Origin: Rhipicephalus microplus
Lineage: Eukaryota; Arthropoda; Arachnida; Ixodida; Ixodidae
Assembly: GCF_043290135.1 (NCBI RefSeq)
Contig: NC_134700.1
Location: forward strand, 244,116,088-244,180,087
Reading direction: 5' to 3'
Length of the DNA: 64,000 nt
In this document: positions 38,167 through 49,890 of the stretch, piece by piece
How positions within the stretch are numbered: the stretch's first letter is position 1
Layout of the letters: every line of letters starts with the position of its first letter
The notes under the pieces: generated by a model
Databases searched by the model: none
Seen by the model: only the letters and a program-made list of their open reading frames with translations
Told to the model about the DNA's origin: nothing
Made by a program: the position numbers and the translations under genes

Positions 38167-39655
38167 CAGAAAACCTTTGGAGAGCATGCAAAGAGGCAAA
38201 GCTGCTGGTGAGGATCAAAAAACATCAGATTTGCTGAAAGATGCAGGACAGATTATGTTAGAAAAACTAGCCACCCTGTTTACGAGGTGTCTCCTGACGG
38301 GAAGAGTACCAAAGTCTTGGAAGAATGCTAACATCATCCTAATACATAAGAAAGGAGATAACAAAGACTTAAAGAACTACAGGCCGATCAGCTTGCTCTC
38401 TGTAGTATACAAGCTGTTTACAAAGGTAATTGCTAACAGAGTAAAGAAAACATTAGAATTCAATCAACCAAAGGAACAAGCAGGATTTCGAACAGGCTAC
38501 TCAACAATCGACCACATTCATACTATCAATCAGGTAATAGAGAAATGCTCAGAATATAACCAACCTCTATACATCGCCTTCATAGATTACGAGAAGGCGT
38601 TTGATTCAGTAGAAATATCAGCCGTCATGCAGACACTGCGGAATCAGGGCGTCTATGAAGTATATATAAACATCCTGGAAGAAATCTACAGGGGATCAAC
38701 TGCTACCATAGTGCTACATAAAGAAAGCAATAGAATACCAATCAAGAAGGGTGTAAGGCAGGGGGACACAATCTCCCCAATGCTATTTACCGCATGCTTA
38801 CAGGAGGTTTTCAGAAGCCTAGAATGGGAACAGTTAGGGATAAGAGTTAATGGGGAGTACCTTAGGAACCTGCGCTTCGCCAATGACACTGCATTTCTGA
38901 GCAACTCAGGGGACGAATTGCAACTCATGATTACGGAGTTAGACCAGGAGAGCAGAAAGGTGGGTCTTAAAATTAATCTGCAGAAAACGAAAGTAATGTA
39001 CAACCACCTCGGAAGAGAGCAGCACTTTGAGATAGGTAATAGTCCACTTCAAGTTGTAAAAGACTATGTCTACTTAGGACAGGTAATAACCGCGGAGCCG
39101 AACCACGAGATTGAAGTAACTAGAAGAATAAGAATGGGGTGGAGCACATTTTGCAAGCACTCTCAAATTATGACAGGTAGATTGCCACTATCCCTTAAGA
39201 GGAACGTATATAACAGCTGTATCTTGCCGTTACTTAGCTACGGAGCAGAAACCTGGAGACTTACATACAAAGAGGGTTCAGCTTAAATTGAGGACGGCGC
39301 AGCGAGCAATGGACAGAAAAACGGTAGGTGTAACCTTAAGGGACAAGAAGAGAGCAGGGTGGATTAGGGAACAAACGGGGGTTAAGGATATCATAGTTGA
39401 AATCAAGAAGAGATAATGGACATGGGCCGGGCATGTAGCGCGTAGACAGGATAACCGCTGGTCATTAAGGGTAACTAACTGGATTCCCAGAGAAGGCAAG
39501 TGAGTTAGGGGGAGACAGAAGGTTAGATGGGCAGATGAGATTAAGAAGTTTGCGGGTATAAATTGGCAGCAGCAAGCACAGGACCGGGTTAACTGGCGGA
39601 ACATGGGAGAGGCCTTTGTCCTGCAGTGGACGTAGTCAGGCTGATGATGATGATG
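38167..39655 (+). mobile_element. 5'-truncated RTE-clade LINE with (TGA)n tail
   Basis: About 1.49 kb of plus-strand LINE inserted into the minus-strand Gypsy relic. It starts inside the reverse-transcriptase domain, so promoter, 5' untranslated region and apurinic endonuclease are missing. It ends CAGTCAGGCTGATGATGATG, a short TGA-repeat tail typical of the RTE clade rather than poly(A). The 8 bp duplication on both sides shows target-primed insertion. It is younger than the Gypsy copy it interrupts. Confidence 0.93.
38177..39286 (+). pseudogene. RTE LINE reverse transcriptase, truncated and inactivated
   Basis: An open frame of 369 codons with no true start (the first codon is TTG inside the domain). 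Motifs in order: [43 protein letters not shown] (motif A, catalytic Asp present), [15 protein letters not shown] (motif B), then [10 protein letters not shown] at codons 233-242. The last should be FADD: the first of the paired catalytic aspartates is Asn (codon 236), which should abolish polymerase activity. A frameshift near 39265-39285 ends the frame. The C-terminal part continues in another frame to about 39636 (RTAQRAMDRKTVGVTLRDKK, WTWAGHVARRQDNRW) with two further stops. In an intact element the enzyme would copy its own RNA at a nicked target. The clade call follows the C-terminal WAGHVARR wording and the tail. Confidence 0.93.
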
Positions 39656-39663
39656 ATCCGTGG
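39656..39663. repeat. Target-site duplication, right copy (ATCCGTGG)
   Basis: Matches 38159-38166 exactly; it marks the 3' limit of the LINE right after its TGATG tail. Confidence 0.9.
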
Positions 39664-39777
39664 TTCAGGCGCCCAGTAGTCTGATTGTCGAGGTCGACGG
39701 CCACCTTGTGCCATGTTGGTGGCACTGGCGGATGTGGCAGCGTAGTACGTCAACGGTATTGCTGTGTCATCGTTCAT
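39656..39777 (-). pseudogene. Gypsy gag relic: N-terminal part
   Basis: The minus-strand frame opens at an ATG (39775-39777) about 100 bp inside the LTR. It reads MNDDTAIPLTYYAATSASAT, passes SDYWAPEP, and reaches the RTE insertion in the same frame as the capsid piece on the far side. The position after the LTR and leader, and the lack of stops, make this the likely original gag start. Gag is thus split into two open pieces by the LINE. Confidence 0.85.
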
Positions 39778-39880
39778 GCTGATGTTGTCCGGGGGCAGGC
39801 CAGATAAGCGTCTGCTTCTTCGAAGAACTTATGCTGCGGGATCTAGGACGGCCAATTACCCAGCACTGATTCACCAAAGC

Positions 39881-40003
39881 TGTTACGGATGTGATGGGTT
39901 TATTTACACTGAAAATGTCAGCGCTCAACCGTCACTGCCGAATCACCATCGCTCGAGAGCGTCCTACCTCTTCTTCTCTCTCGCTCTTTCAGTCCGCGTT
40001 ACA
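39881..40003 (-). mobile_element. Gypsy 5' LTR (123 bp)
   Basis: Read on the minus strand the LTR begins TGTAACGCGGACTGAAAGAG and ends CATCACATCCGTAACA, so its ends are TGT...ACA with a near-perfect short inverted repeat (TGTAACG/CGTAACA). An AATAAA hexamer close to its 3' end (GTGTAAATAAACCC) fits a polyadenylation signal. About 100 bp of leader separates it from the gag ATG. The first leader bases after the LTR (GCTTTGGTGAATCAG) should contain the primer-binding site, but I cannot match a tRNA with confidence. Confidence 0.85.
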
Positions 40004-42117
40004 ATATATAGAAAGTATAATATGGGAAGTGTAAGTACCATAGGGGAGTTAAAAGAATGCAGTGTGGTCCCAGGTTACACGTTAGAGGCCAACCTTTATG
40101 TAGTCATGGTAAAGACAGAAAAAGGTCGGTACGCCCTGGAAAACAAGTCTCTTTAAATAAACAGGGGTGGAATGATGTCAGGCATACTTTAACAAATACA
40201 CTACGTTTACCAAAAAATAGGTTGGGTGGCTGGTTGTTTTATGAACTGTCATCAGTTACCGGTTAAGGGACAGGGAAGCCAGAACTGTCACGGAGAAAAA
40301 CAGTGCTTCACTCCTGGGGGTTAATGCATTGCAAGTCGCGTATGGGGTTTGTGTGCGAGAAAAAGGGAAACGTGGCTGAGAAAAGGCCACATGGGTTCCT
40401 GCGACGGGCCTCTCGTATTGCTTGACTTCAAAATAATATTTACCCCACTTAAACTAAGATTTAAAAGTGTTATCAGAATGAAATGGACGTTTCTTCTTAT
40501 TCTTCAGACGTGTTTGCGTGGTATTAAACATAGTAGACTGTTTCCGTTAAGTAATTGTTATGGCAGGAGAGTACACTTTGACTAGACGCAGGAATTCGAA
40601 TTCCTGCTTCTAGCTGAAGTGAACTTGGAGCGAAAGAAGCGCGTAGTTGGCTTCGAAATTAACATAGGTCACTATTCTTGGGCCCTGCTGTTGTAGTCAC
40701 TTCTGTCATAAAGCACGCTGCTTTTAATTCTTCTTGGATTGGACATGTGACCTGAAAAAAACAGTATGAGGTGTATTAAGGTCGCCGAGGCCATACACAT
40801 ACGTGATATCGGAAAGGTTTTCAGGTTATGAAGTTACTATACAATAAAAAATCTTTGCCGAATGGTCTGTAATGCGCGTGGCTCTGTTAACAACTTGCTT
40901 CAATTCAAACTTGAGACACGTGTTGAGGAATTCATTGGCGCACGTATATTTAATAGTTTCAAAGCTAGATTCTACAACAGTATAGAGGCTAAATTATTAT
41001 CACCGGAAAGTAGACCAGGCGTGTTGAGATACGACTTAGTTATCTCGTGCCACGCATGGTGGAAATCAGGCAGCAATGAAGTGTCGGCAATAGGAGTGGG
41101 GCGGGTGTGGTGTGGCAGCAAATGCTCAAAAGCACGCGCATGCGCGAGAGGGATTCGGTGCATTATAACCGCCACATATCAAGAAGTGATTATATTATTA
41201 TCGGGATGCATCATAGCTTATGGCTCGCGGCAATACGCGCACCATCGTCGACCTGGTCTTTGCGAAATATGTCAAAGTCGTCAAAGAGAGACAGGATCTC
41301 AAGATCACGAATGGACGAGTTGAGCCTTGTCTCAAGGCAAAACCGCCTTACGCGAAGATGAGCTGATGAGGCTTCATAGCGAACTACGATTTGAACTGAC
41401 ACTGCGGATATTAGTGCGTAGGAAAGGAGGATTACGTTGGGATGTTGGTGGTTGAAACGGGGTAACTGCTAGGACTTGTGCTCAATTACCTCCTGTGCCC
41501 ACAAATGTTCAACGAAGCTTTTTTCCGCCAGGGAGGAACTTTTTGACAAGGCACCCATGCGCTTGTCAAACTAAGGGGGAAAATCTTAAGACAGGCCAAA
41601 AAAATTTCCCCTTAAACTTGCGCGCTAATGAAAAAACGCAGTCTGTGTCTTTGACATGCGTGAATTAAAAATGGCTAGCCCTGACATGCCATTACAATAG
41701 GATCCGAGGCAATGCGCGCGTTCAATTTCCTGTGATTGAAACGGTGGCTGAAAGTGCTTAATACAGAGGGTCTGTTTTTCAGACTCACGAAAGTTTCAAT
41801 TAAGAGTGTGTTTTAACCCATAAAAATCAAGGTTAAATTAACGAGACCTTTCGTTGACGTCAATAGCGCGGCTAGTCAGGGTAGACACATGGGCCGGACA
41901 AGCGTCCGTCCTCGTACGGAGTGTGGTGATTTAAGTCTTGACAGCCACGAGCTTTGTGCATTCAGATTCGATTTTGACCGATTTAGAAATAATTTCGAAG
42001 AATCCTTTTTTCACGATCAGCCAGGGTTACTTCAATAGTTTTTAGTCGGTCAAGAATGGCTGACTGCATGCCCAGACTGAAGCTGACGTAAAGGGGTGAG
42101 GAAGAGAGAGAACGTAA
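40004..42117. other. Unassigned DNA, no supported gene
   Basis: No gene is supported. A 153-codon plus-strand frame (40862-41323) has no domain and is overlapped by frames on both strands. Confidence 0.5.
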
Positions 42118-42215
42118 CATATGAAAACGAAAAGGCAGGGAGGTTAACCTGCAGTAAAAACAAAGCGCTTTGATACCTTGCACAGAGGCAGGAAAATAGC
42201 GATCGGAAAGAGTAC
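42118..42215 (+). repeat. GGTTAACC-type short repeat
   Basis: AACGAAAAGGCAGGGAGG then TTAACCTGCAGT and TACCTTGCACAGAGGCAGG align with the copies at 26155 and 49891. Diverged, with approximate limits. Confidence 0.6.
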
Positions 42216-42334
42216 AGAGGGATAAAACAAGAACTAACCAAAAATATAAACATGCGTCTATATGCAGGACCAACAGTTCAGAGTATATCGTCAGGGCTGT
42301 GGTTAAATTCAACCTCTCCGGAGAATATTGTAAG

Positions 42335-42746
42335 GGGTCTTCTCTTTTGCCGTGATCTCTTACTACCTTTCGATACCCTGCTTGCGCATGACCTTCCGTC
42401 CACCACTTCGTACGCGCAAGATGCCATCTCCCGTGCTCTGATCACACGTACAGTGGCCCGCGCCAGGTTCTCATCGTCCCAGAGAGCACAAAAGTCGCTC
42501 TACGACAGCCGACATAGGGATGTCGATTTTTCTCTGGGCTCTCTCGTGCTACTGTGGCTGCCATCCCATCGTGTCGGCCTGTGCGAGAAACTTTCATCGC
42601 CATAAGTTGGGCCTTACCGAGTTCTGCGCCAAGTCACACCTGTCACCTATGAAATTTCTCCTACTACGAACCCCACTGTTACATCCAGAAGTGACATTGT
42701 GGATGTGTCTCGCCTGAAGCCCTATCACAGTGACCCGTCCGTCTAA
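42335..42746 (+). pseudogene. Gypsy integrase C-terminus (second element)
   Basis: A plus-strand frame gives PFDTLLAHDLPSTTSYAQD, the basic AQKSLYDSRHRDVDF helix and SLGSLVLLWLPSHRVGLCEK. After a frameshift near 42600 it continues PYRVLRQVTPVTYEISPTT and DVSRLKPYHSDPSV, with a stop at 42744-42746. This is the C-terminal DNA-binding part of a Ty3/Gypsy integrase, including the GPY/F module and the closing V-x-x-LKPY motif. The integrase would insert the element's cDNA; the catalytic core and everything upstream are absent. The start near 42335 is ragged. The stop-to-LTR distance (~40 bp) is normal for the end of pol. Confidence 0.85.
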
Positions 42747-42787
42747 TAACAGCAGGCACCGGGATGGTGCTTTGCCGCCCGGGGTAA

Positions 42788-42961
42788 TGTCACGGGTTTA
42801 GAAAGGTACCTCAGGCACGGGTGCAGAAATGACGTAGAAGGGATGAAGTCGACGATGTTGTTGTGGGGCTGTGTCTGAACTGCCCTCTTTTCCTGCATCC
42901 TTACACACTGTGTGTAGTGTTAGCCCACCCGGCGTTCACTTAATAAATACTCCCCGTTACA
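42788..42961 (+). mobile_element. Gypsy 3' LTR (174 bp, second element)
   Basis: Begins TGTCACGGGTTTAGAAAGG just after a purine-rich GGGGTAA stretch (polypurine-tract position) and ends AATAAATACTCCCCGTTACA. The TGT...ACA ends pair as TGTCACG/CGTTACA with one mismatch. AATAAA near the 3' end fits a polyadenylation signal. It follows the integrase stop in the same orientation. It differs from the 123 bp LTR at 39.9 kb, so these are two different Gypsy families or sub-families. Confidence 0.8.
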
Positions 42962-44365
42962 ATATTAATATATAAGCAGAACAGTAATTGAATGTGGGCT
43001 CGGCAGCACTGCCAACAATCTATGATTGGCTGGTTTAGCGAAGGAAGAGTAGCTATTAGTTAATAGAAAAACAGTGGTTGGCAAGCACGAACCATCGATG
43101 ACGTGTCGCTGAGCCCTATAGAGCTTCTAGGGTGATAGCGAGGCAACATATCCAGTCCTAGCTGAAGTGGTGTTACTGTAATCGATGTGGAACTAGAACT
43201 ATATCGCCAAGATACCAGGGAGGAAGGAAGATCGCACGATGATACATGACAGGATGAGATTGCTTCACGTGCGCACACGGCGCGCGCAGCTTCGAGTGCC
43301 GAAGAGGGCAGCTGCTCGAAGCAACGCGTGGTCGTGAAGGAGCACGTGAGGCCACCACGGTACCCCAGTATCAAGCTGGATTCAGTAGGGTCTCCGAGTT
43401 CCAGATCCGGGTGTCTGAAGAGTGCTAGGCGAAGGAACTGCGTAGCGAAAAACAGCGACTGGTAAGTTAGAATCAACACTTACGTGCCTCTGAGCCCACT
43501 CGGATAGTTAATGCAGCCACACACAACCAAAGAATTACTTTATAACCAATGATCGATGTGTGGGTTGGTAATCTTTGACTTCTGAGGACCGCATGAAGTG
43601 AACTAGGGCAAGGAAGCTGCAAGCCTTTATTCGTACACGTGTTTGTTGTTTTTCTTGTTCTTTATAGCTATGTTTTCTTCAATAAACTTACAGTTGCTAG
43701 CTGCGCGTGTGCGTTTCTTTTGCTCTGCCAGTTTACTTCCTGCTTTTTTGCGTTGTCAAAAAATTAACTGGGTAAAATCAGCTAGCCGACAAAGAAGGAA
43801 AAAATACATGCAGAGGAATTTGTTCAGTCGAAAAAAAGGGGGGGGGGGGTGCTGGAAATCAGCACCAAGGCGCGCAAATTCGAACTCTGAACGGCGAAGC
43901 AATCTACGTGTACGACTTGGCACGAGACTGCGACGCCTCAATCTTGTCGACAAACTTGCAGGGGCAGGATGCAACATAATTATCAGGCCAAACAAAGTTG
44001 AAACCTTTTGCAATCAAATCAGGAATTAGCTTACCGAACGGCAAGAGCCGTCACTTCGCTGCGATATCAGTGAGCCCTCAGGACACCGTGTTAAAGAATG
44101 CTAGGCTCCGTGAAACAGACCGCATGTGACTTACAAATTGTAACACATTGCATTATGGCTGTCGAACATTTGGCGATGTTTATGTTACTGAATGGCTGCG
44201 GATGAAGTTACTAATGGGTAAGTGAACATCCAATCAAAACGAGTGCTGAGCTGCAGCGCTAAACATTCAATTCTTGAAGGCACAATATAGTACGTTAAAA
44301 TAACGTGGCGCTTGGGGACACCTGCTCACAACGAATGGATAGAAATTTATGAAATATAGTCATTA
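42962..44365. other. Unassigned DNA, no supported gene
   Basis: A 139-codon minus-strand frame (43060-43479) is Ser-rich and without domain. A G12 homopolymer after an A run sits at 43838-43849. The rest is featureless. Confidence 0.45.
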
Positions 44366-44566
44366 CTATTATTATGTGTGTTTTACGTCCTAATACCACG
44401 ATATGATCATGAGGGACGCATTGATGAAGGACTCCGGAAGTTTCGACCTTGTGGCGTTCTCTAAAGTGCACTGTCATCGCACAGTACATGTGCCTTGTCG
44501 GTTTTGCCTCCACCAAAATGCGACCGCCGCGGCAGAGATGGAACCCGCGAATTTCGGGTCACGAAA
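44366..44566 (-). mobile_element. Diverged SINE, minus strand
   Basis: GTGTGTTTTACGTCC, GATCATGAGGGACGC, GGACTCCGGAAGTTTCGACC and then AAAATGCGACCGCCGCGGC repeat the order of the SINE tail and body. A GGAACCCGCGAATTTCGGG stretch is a decayed B box on the minus strand. The A box is lost. Confidence 0.75.
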
Positions 44567-47433
44567 TATTATTGCCAGGATGATGCTCCAGTACCATAAT
44601 TTTAAAAGAGAACAAAAGGACACCACGTACTTCTTTGAAGTGAGGCACGCGATGGTAGTCACTCAGTGGAAAATTAAAATTCCTCAGTTTCTGCTGTCCA
44701 AGTTACAACACGAGAAGTACAAAATGCAAGAATGAAAAAAAAGGGGGGGGGGAGGACGAGGAAAGAGCTCACTGCGAGGCGCAGATCGAGCACGTTTCTG
44801 TCGTTTCTAATTAAAGGCTCACAAACATCTCCGGCATGCACGCAAGGCACGGATAGCGCACGTACGCTCTTCGTATGCCCGCACTCGCCCTTTCACGTTG
44901 CACGCCGTGCAGGTGCCTGACATTTTGAGGTTTCCTATGACGTCACTGTGGGAGCGAAAAAAGCACGGCTCGGTAAAGGCCATCCACCTGACCAGATCCT
45001 GAAGGGGAGTATTCACTTTAAATAAACGGCTTCTTCTTGTCCGAACGTCAATTCTTACCTGCCGTGGCTGCGACCGATCGATTTCACAGGGAGGGCCACT
45101 GAAGCCACACTACCGCAGGGCCGTCCGCATTGTACCGCTATAGTGCCGCGTAGCGATACGCCTACGAGCATGCGCTGTTCGGCGAACAGTGTCGAAAACT
45201 CGAGAATACAAAGCGTGTACTTAAGCAGTGGAACGTCTCTGGGGGCAGAAAATGCGTGTGCCTCATGGCAGAGAGAGTACGGTAGCTAGGTATTCTACCT
45301 CAGAGCCACGTCAGCTTTTGAATCTACTTTCAAAAGTGATTCTGCACTGCCTATAAAGTGGGTACAACGTAGATTGCAGTTGCAGTGATGGATGTGTATT
45401 TTAAAACAAAGCAATAAACATTACGTGATATAACGGTACATTTATAATACAGCTGTCAGGTAGGGCTAACACCGATTGTGGTTCCAGTGTTAGCTCTACT
45501 TTTGCAGCATTGTAATAAAACAAATGCCACATATTTCTAGGATTCAGAAAGCTATATTCAAGCTTTGCTCGACCTTGGCGGCTGCAGCATGGAACTGTAT
45601 GCTGACCAAAATTACGTATGATATTTCTATCCTCCCACCATAAAGCATACTTTCTTTCAACGATACTCAAGTTTTCGTTGTAATGTTAAGGGTGTCGTTA
45701 CGTCGGACCGTATGTTACCCTTTAAACGCCAGTGTAGTCGACGTACGTGCTAAGCTTACAATGTTAACACATGTACAACACTTGTCAAAAACGTCGTTCT
45801 ACCTCGTAACGCTTGGCTCAAGGTCAAAAAATTCCGCGTAGACAATCGCTTGCAGACTGCTTCACGTGAAACCTCTTCTCACAAGGCGTGGAGTCTTCCC
45901 AATTTTCTTACTGAATGAGGAGGTGTTCGCCTGGGTGCACGTTTGGGAACTAGCCTTCTTGAAGCCTTGGCTTTAGAGGACAACAATGGGAACACATCCG
46001 CGACAGAAACAAGTAAGATACGCTTACAGTATCGGTGGTGGGAAAGTCGGAATAAAGAAGAAGTATATTAAGACAACCAGAGTCACTATACCACAAGGGG
46101 CACATATTAAGGCTGTGAATGCGTTTATGTTTTTTTCATTAAAAGATAATTTTAATCGAGCTAGACAGGGCCTTAAAGGGCCATTCAACAGGTTCTCAAA
46201 ATACAAAAACACAGCGCAATATTCGCTCCTCATATTTCGTGTCCTCCTTGCGCACTTCTGTGACGCAGACAGCAGTTCCCGTGACGTCTATAGTGTGCAT
46301 GATCTCGATTGGTCCGTATACGCGAAATGTCATTGCTGATTTGTCTCCTGCACTGCTTTGCCGTGCAGCCGCCCACCCGTTCTTTCTTGTCTCGCATGAA
46401 TATCGAGCGCGATCAAACGGTGACACTTCATTTTGTGTGTTTACAACTGCGCAAGCGGCGATAACAGCGCGTAGCGGAGATGCGCGAAATCATGATAGGC
46501 TCTAGCGCTTAGTGTTGACATTGTGCACGTACTTTTGAGAACTCAGGGAAGAGGAGGATGCATTGCATGTGCTAAGGGTAGCGAAGGAGAGGAGAAAACT
46601 ACTCCCTCGACATTGAACGCCAGGTGGCGAGAGGCCATTTTAGTCAAAACTGAGAAACGACAACTTTCAAGCTTGGTGTTGGCGAGGTCACCCCCTATTT
46701 ATAAAAAGGGGGGGGGGGGGGGGGTCACAGGATGTCGTCCTTTAGTCGTCCTCTGCAACGGACCGTGCTGCGCATTTCGCAATGCAAGAATTGCAAGCGT
46801 TGCTCGACAGTGCAGTGCAGAGAACATTAGAATGAGGAGCAGGAGAGGGAGGAAAGGCAAGGATACGTTAAGCAATAGAGTAAAATTCGGAACAGTGGTT
46901 CGCGTGAAAACACTCGTGGCACCTCGCCAAGTAATGGGGCCCTCTCTTGGGAAGGAAGCCTGCATAGCTGTATACCCAACAATTATTAGCCTGCGGGCAC
47001 GCACAGCACTTTACAAACGGCCAGCGCAACCTTCCGGAGTGTAATTTAAATTCGAAACCGAAAGTGTGCGAGTACTACGGGCAGTTTGTCATTCAGTCAT
47101 ATTCAATAAAGTTTATGTGAACAGCACGTCCACGACCTGTTAGGCAACGTGGCAAAAACATTTTCGTTGATGTTATGCAAAGGAACATCTAAGGATTGTC
47201 TTTTCTTCTGCCAGACCATGTAATAAATAGTGCAGAAGCTTGATCACTCTAACATTAGGTTTTCGAAATTTTCATATTCGGATTTACCGCTAAACCACCG
47301 TACAAATTTTTCACCAATCGCGCTAGTTCATCGTGCGATGCAGCGTCCACAAGTTGCTCATGCACCATTGAGTGCACAGTGGGTAGCATAATAAATTATT
47401 TCCATTGTGTGTGGTGTTTTCCTCTGCATGTAA

Positions 47434-47434
<1 letters not shown>
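44567..47434. other. Unassigned DNA with two A-run/G-run junctions
   Basis: No gene is supported; the 173-codon frame (46523-47044) passes through a G17 tract and has no domain. G10 (44743-44752) and G17 (46708-46724) each follow an A run. CTTAAAGGGCCATTCAACAG at 46173 resembles the start of another tick repeat but decays at once. Confidence 0.45.

Positions 47435-47487
<53 letters not shown>
47435..47487. repeat. (TA)n microsatellite
   Basis: An uninterrupted TA run of about 53 bp. Confidence 0.96.
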
Positions 47488-47490
<3 letters not shown>

Positions 47491-48049
47491 AAGAAGTATG
47501 AGAGCATGAGACAAGTATCAAAGCCAGAGTTTAAAATTGTGCCTTACAGAAATTAGACCGAGGATGGATGTCTGCCGATACTACTGGCTTGTCGTAGCTG
47601 TTGACACGAATAGGTTTATTTGCGTGTATTGAATATTCCAAGTGAAACTGTTCACTCGTTTAGGCACGTAGATGACATCGCTATATAATTTACGATTAGC
47701 AAACGATGCGTGTTAATGATGCCACTCAAAAGCTGCCACGACTGTCACCGAAAGCAACCAAAGATATACCTTGGGTAAATTTCTTTCCCCGGTGATCCGT
47801 TTTAGCGCTGGGGCAAAATTAAGTCAGTTGCTGCACTCTTCTAAACTCATTTCCACCGCTCAGATATAAAGCAAAGAATGTGTCAAGTCAAGCAATGATC
47901 TTCATATTCAAATAAATGAAATAATAGTTATAGAAGGAACTGTTGCCATAAAAATACGCAGTTCGTGCCAATGCTTGTGTCGGCAGTGGAATAAATTAGA
48001 CGTCGGGAGATAGCTATGGCATCGGAGTTGTATAATACTAAGTCTTCGA
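47488..48049. other. Unassigned spacer
   Basis: Nothing recognised. Confidence 0.5.
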
Positions 48050-48262
48050 GTTTTGCGCCCCGAAACCACGGTACATAATTATGCTGAACGACGCATAGTG
48101 GAAGGCCCATCAAACTTTGACCATCTGGAGTCCTTCAACGTGCATCTGAATCTGAGCGCACGGGCTTGCAACGCTTCGCCTCCAACAAAATGCAGTGGCT
48201 GCGGCCTCAATTCGATCCCTGGATACCTTCTAGGATAACAGCCTAGCACCGCGACTACTAAT
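48050..48262 (-). mobile_element. Diverged SINE, minus strand
   Basis: CGCATAGTGGAAGGCCCATC, CATCTGGAGTCCTTCAACG and AATCTGAGCGCACGGGC follow the SINE order. TCAATTCGATCCCTGG is the B box region, and CTAGGATAACAGCCTAGCACC a decayed tRNA head. Low similarity points to an old copy. Confidence 0.75.
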
Positions 48263-48642
48263 AGACAACAACGGTAGGTATTACATTCGAATAGGCTGAC
48301 GTTAAAGCGTCCCCGATCTGTTCTTTGGAATTCATATTTTACGTAATACTTGATCTACCTAATCGCCTTTTGTATCGTAGCAGATGAAGGCACATTTCCA
48401 TAGGTCTTATAACTTAACTGTCTTCTTTAATGGCTGCGTAGACGACGACTATGCAGGCTTGCAAGTGGCGCACGATACGCTTGATGTGATGCAGCGCGTC
48501 ACAGCTAAATAAATTGCCGGCGCCGGAAAAACTGACCGATCAAAAACAAAGGTAAGGCATGCAAGCACGGACAGGCGAGCACGCTGCGAGCGCTGGGTAT
48601 GAAGATAAAGAGCACACCACGTCGAAATGGATTAAAAAGGCT

Positions 48643-48914
48643 GACAACTAAGTTTATATTTAATTGATTTGTGGGGTTTAACGTCCCAAAACCACTATTC
48701 GATTATGAGAGACGCCATAGTGGAGGGCTCCGGAAATTTTGACCACCTGGGGTTCTTTAACGTGCACCCAAATCTGAGTACACGGGCCGACAACATTTCC
48801 GCCTCCATCGGAAATGCAGCCGCCGCCGCCGGGATTTGATCCCGCGACCTGCGGGTCAGCAGCCGAATACCTTAGCCACTAGACCACCGCGGCGGGGCGA
48901 CAACTAAGTTTATA
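48643..48914 (-). mobile_element. Full-length SINE with perfect 16 bp target duplication
   Basis: The SINE proper is 48659-48898, minus strand: tRNA-like head (GGTCTAGTGGCTAAGG A box; GGATCAAATCCC B box), CCGCCGCCG/GGAAATG body and the GGGGTTTAACGTCCC tail. GACAACTAAGTTTATA is present on both sides (48643-48658 and 48899-48914) without a mismatch. The intact duplication and good agreement with the other copies indicate one of the younger SINEs in the window. Confidence 0.96.
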
Positions 48915-49890
48915 GTCTACTTGTTTTCTTTAATGCAGCGGAAATATTAACGGTCAGGGTGTCTACTCACAGAGTGCTAAAGTGAAAGACACGTTGAAAC
49001 ATTTATAACGGAAATGTTTCTATCTGGCGCTACTATGAAGCCACATACGTACATGCAGCACCATATACAGACGGCGAGAGGTGAGTGCAACAACGGTTCA
49101 TATTTCTGCGCTGCGGCTTGCTGTGCATGCGTGAACAATGCACACAATCAAGCGCCCTGGCTTGACTTGCTCTGTTATTTGACACTATAGCCGCTGTTTA
49201 GCGTGCGGCTTCTTTTAACTTGCATGCAGCGAAAAATAGAGTGGATATAGAACAGGTAGCTCTGTTTCGTACATCAACTCCAGTGCTGTGGAAGCTACGC
49301 GAGAAGAAGTTCGGTCAGCAAAACGTATATCTCCGCACGTATCGCGCTTGGATTTCATCGTTGTAAATGTGGCCTGCGTGACATGTGCTCCAGCTGCGCG
49401 TTATGCGAACTAGTTGTTGAGACCACGATACGAAAATACAGAGATGCTCAGTGATCTTGAACACTCTACTGACAACCGTGTAAAGAGCGGGGTTTGTTTA
49501 TTTATCATGCACTATAGATCTGCATCAACTACCCAGTCTGAAAACGCAAAGAAAAAAAACATATTACCGGTAGTAAAATTTAATTGTGCGAGTGAATCTA
49601 TAGAGCAAGAAGTCTCGCTAGCTTCCAGAACATTGCAACTGATGTATCCGGTAGAAGTATACCAGCCATGCGACCAAGTCTGGCTCTCGATGCCAATAAG
49701 CTGACGTCGGCTTACAGCGAAAGCTTCTGCGATGACACATGATAACTTGTGGGGCGCTGGATTATTATGTTGTGCCCGACGGCATAACGCAGTCATAGCT
49801 GCGCCGCGCAAGGCCTGATGCCGTCCCCATTGTCAAGAAAAGTTTCAGCTGTCTTTTATTTTTCGTCAAACGTAAGTCTAAGCTATCATG
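48915..49890. other. Unassigned spacer
   Basis: No gene is supported. Frames of 96 and 99 codons on opposite strands overlap (49414-49811) and lack domains. Confidence 0.5.

Noticed and set aside
43060..43479. 139-codon minus-strand frame next to the second Gypsy LTR, considered as a Gypsy gene
   Set aside because: Opposite strand to the integrase, no retroelement motif, and Ser-rich composition.
46523..47044. 173-codon frame including a glycine run
   Set aside because: The glycine run is the G17 homopolymer. The rest shows no domain.
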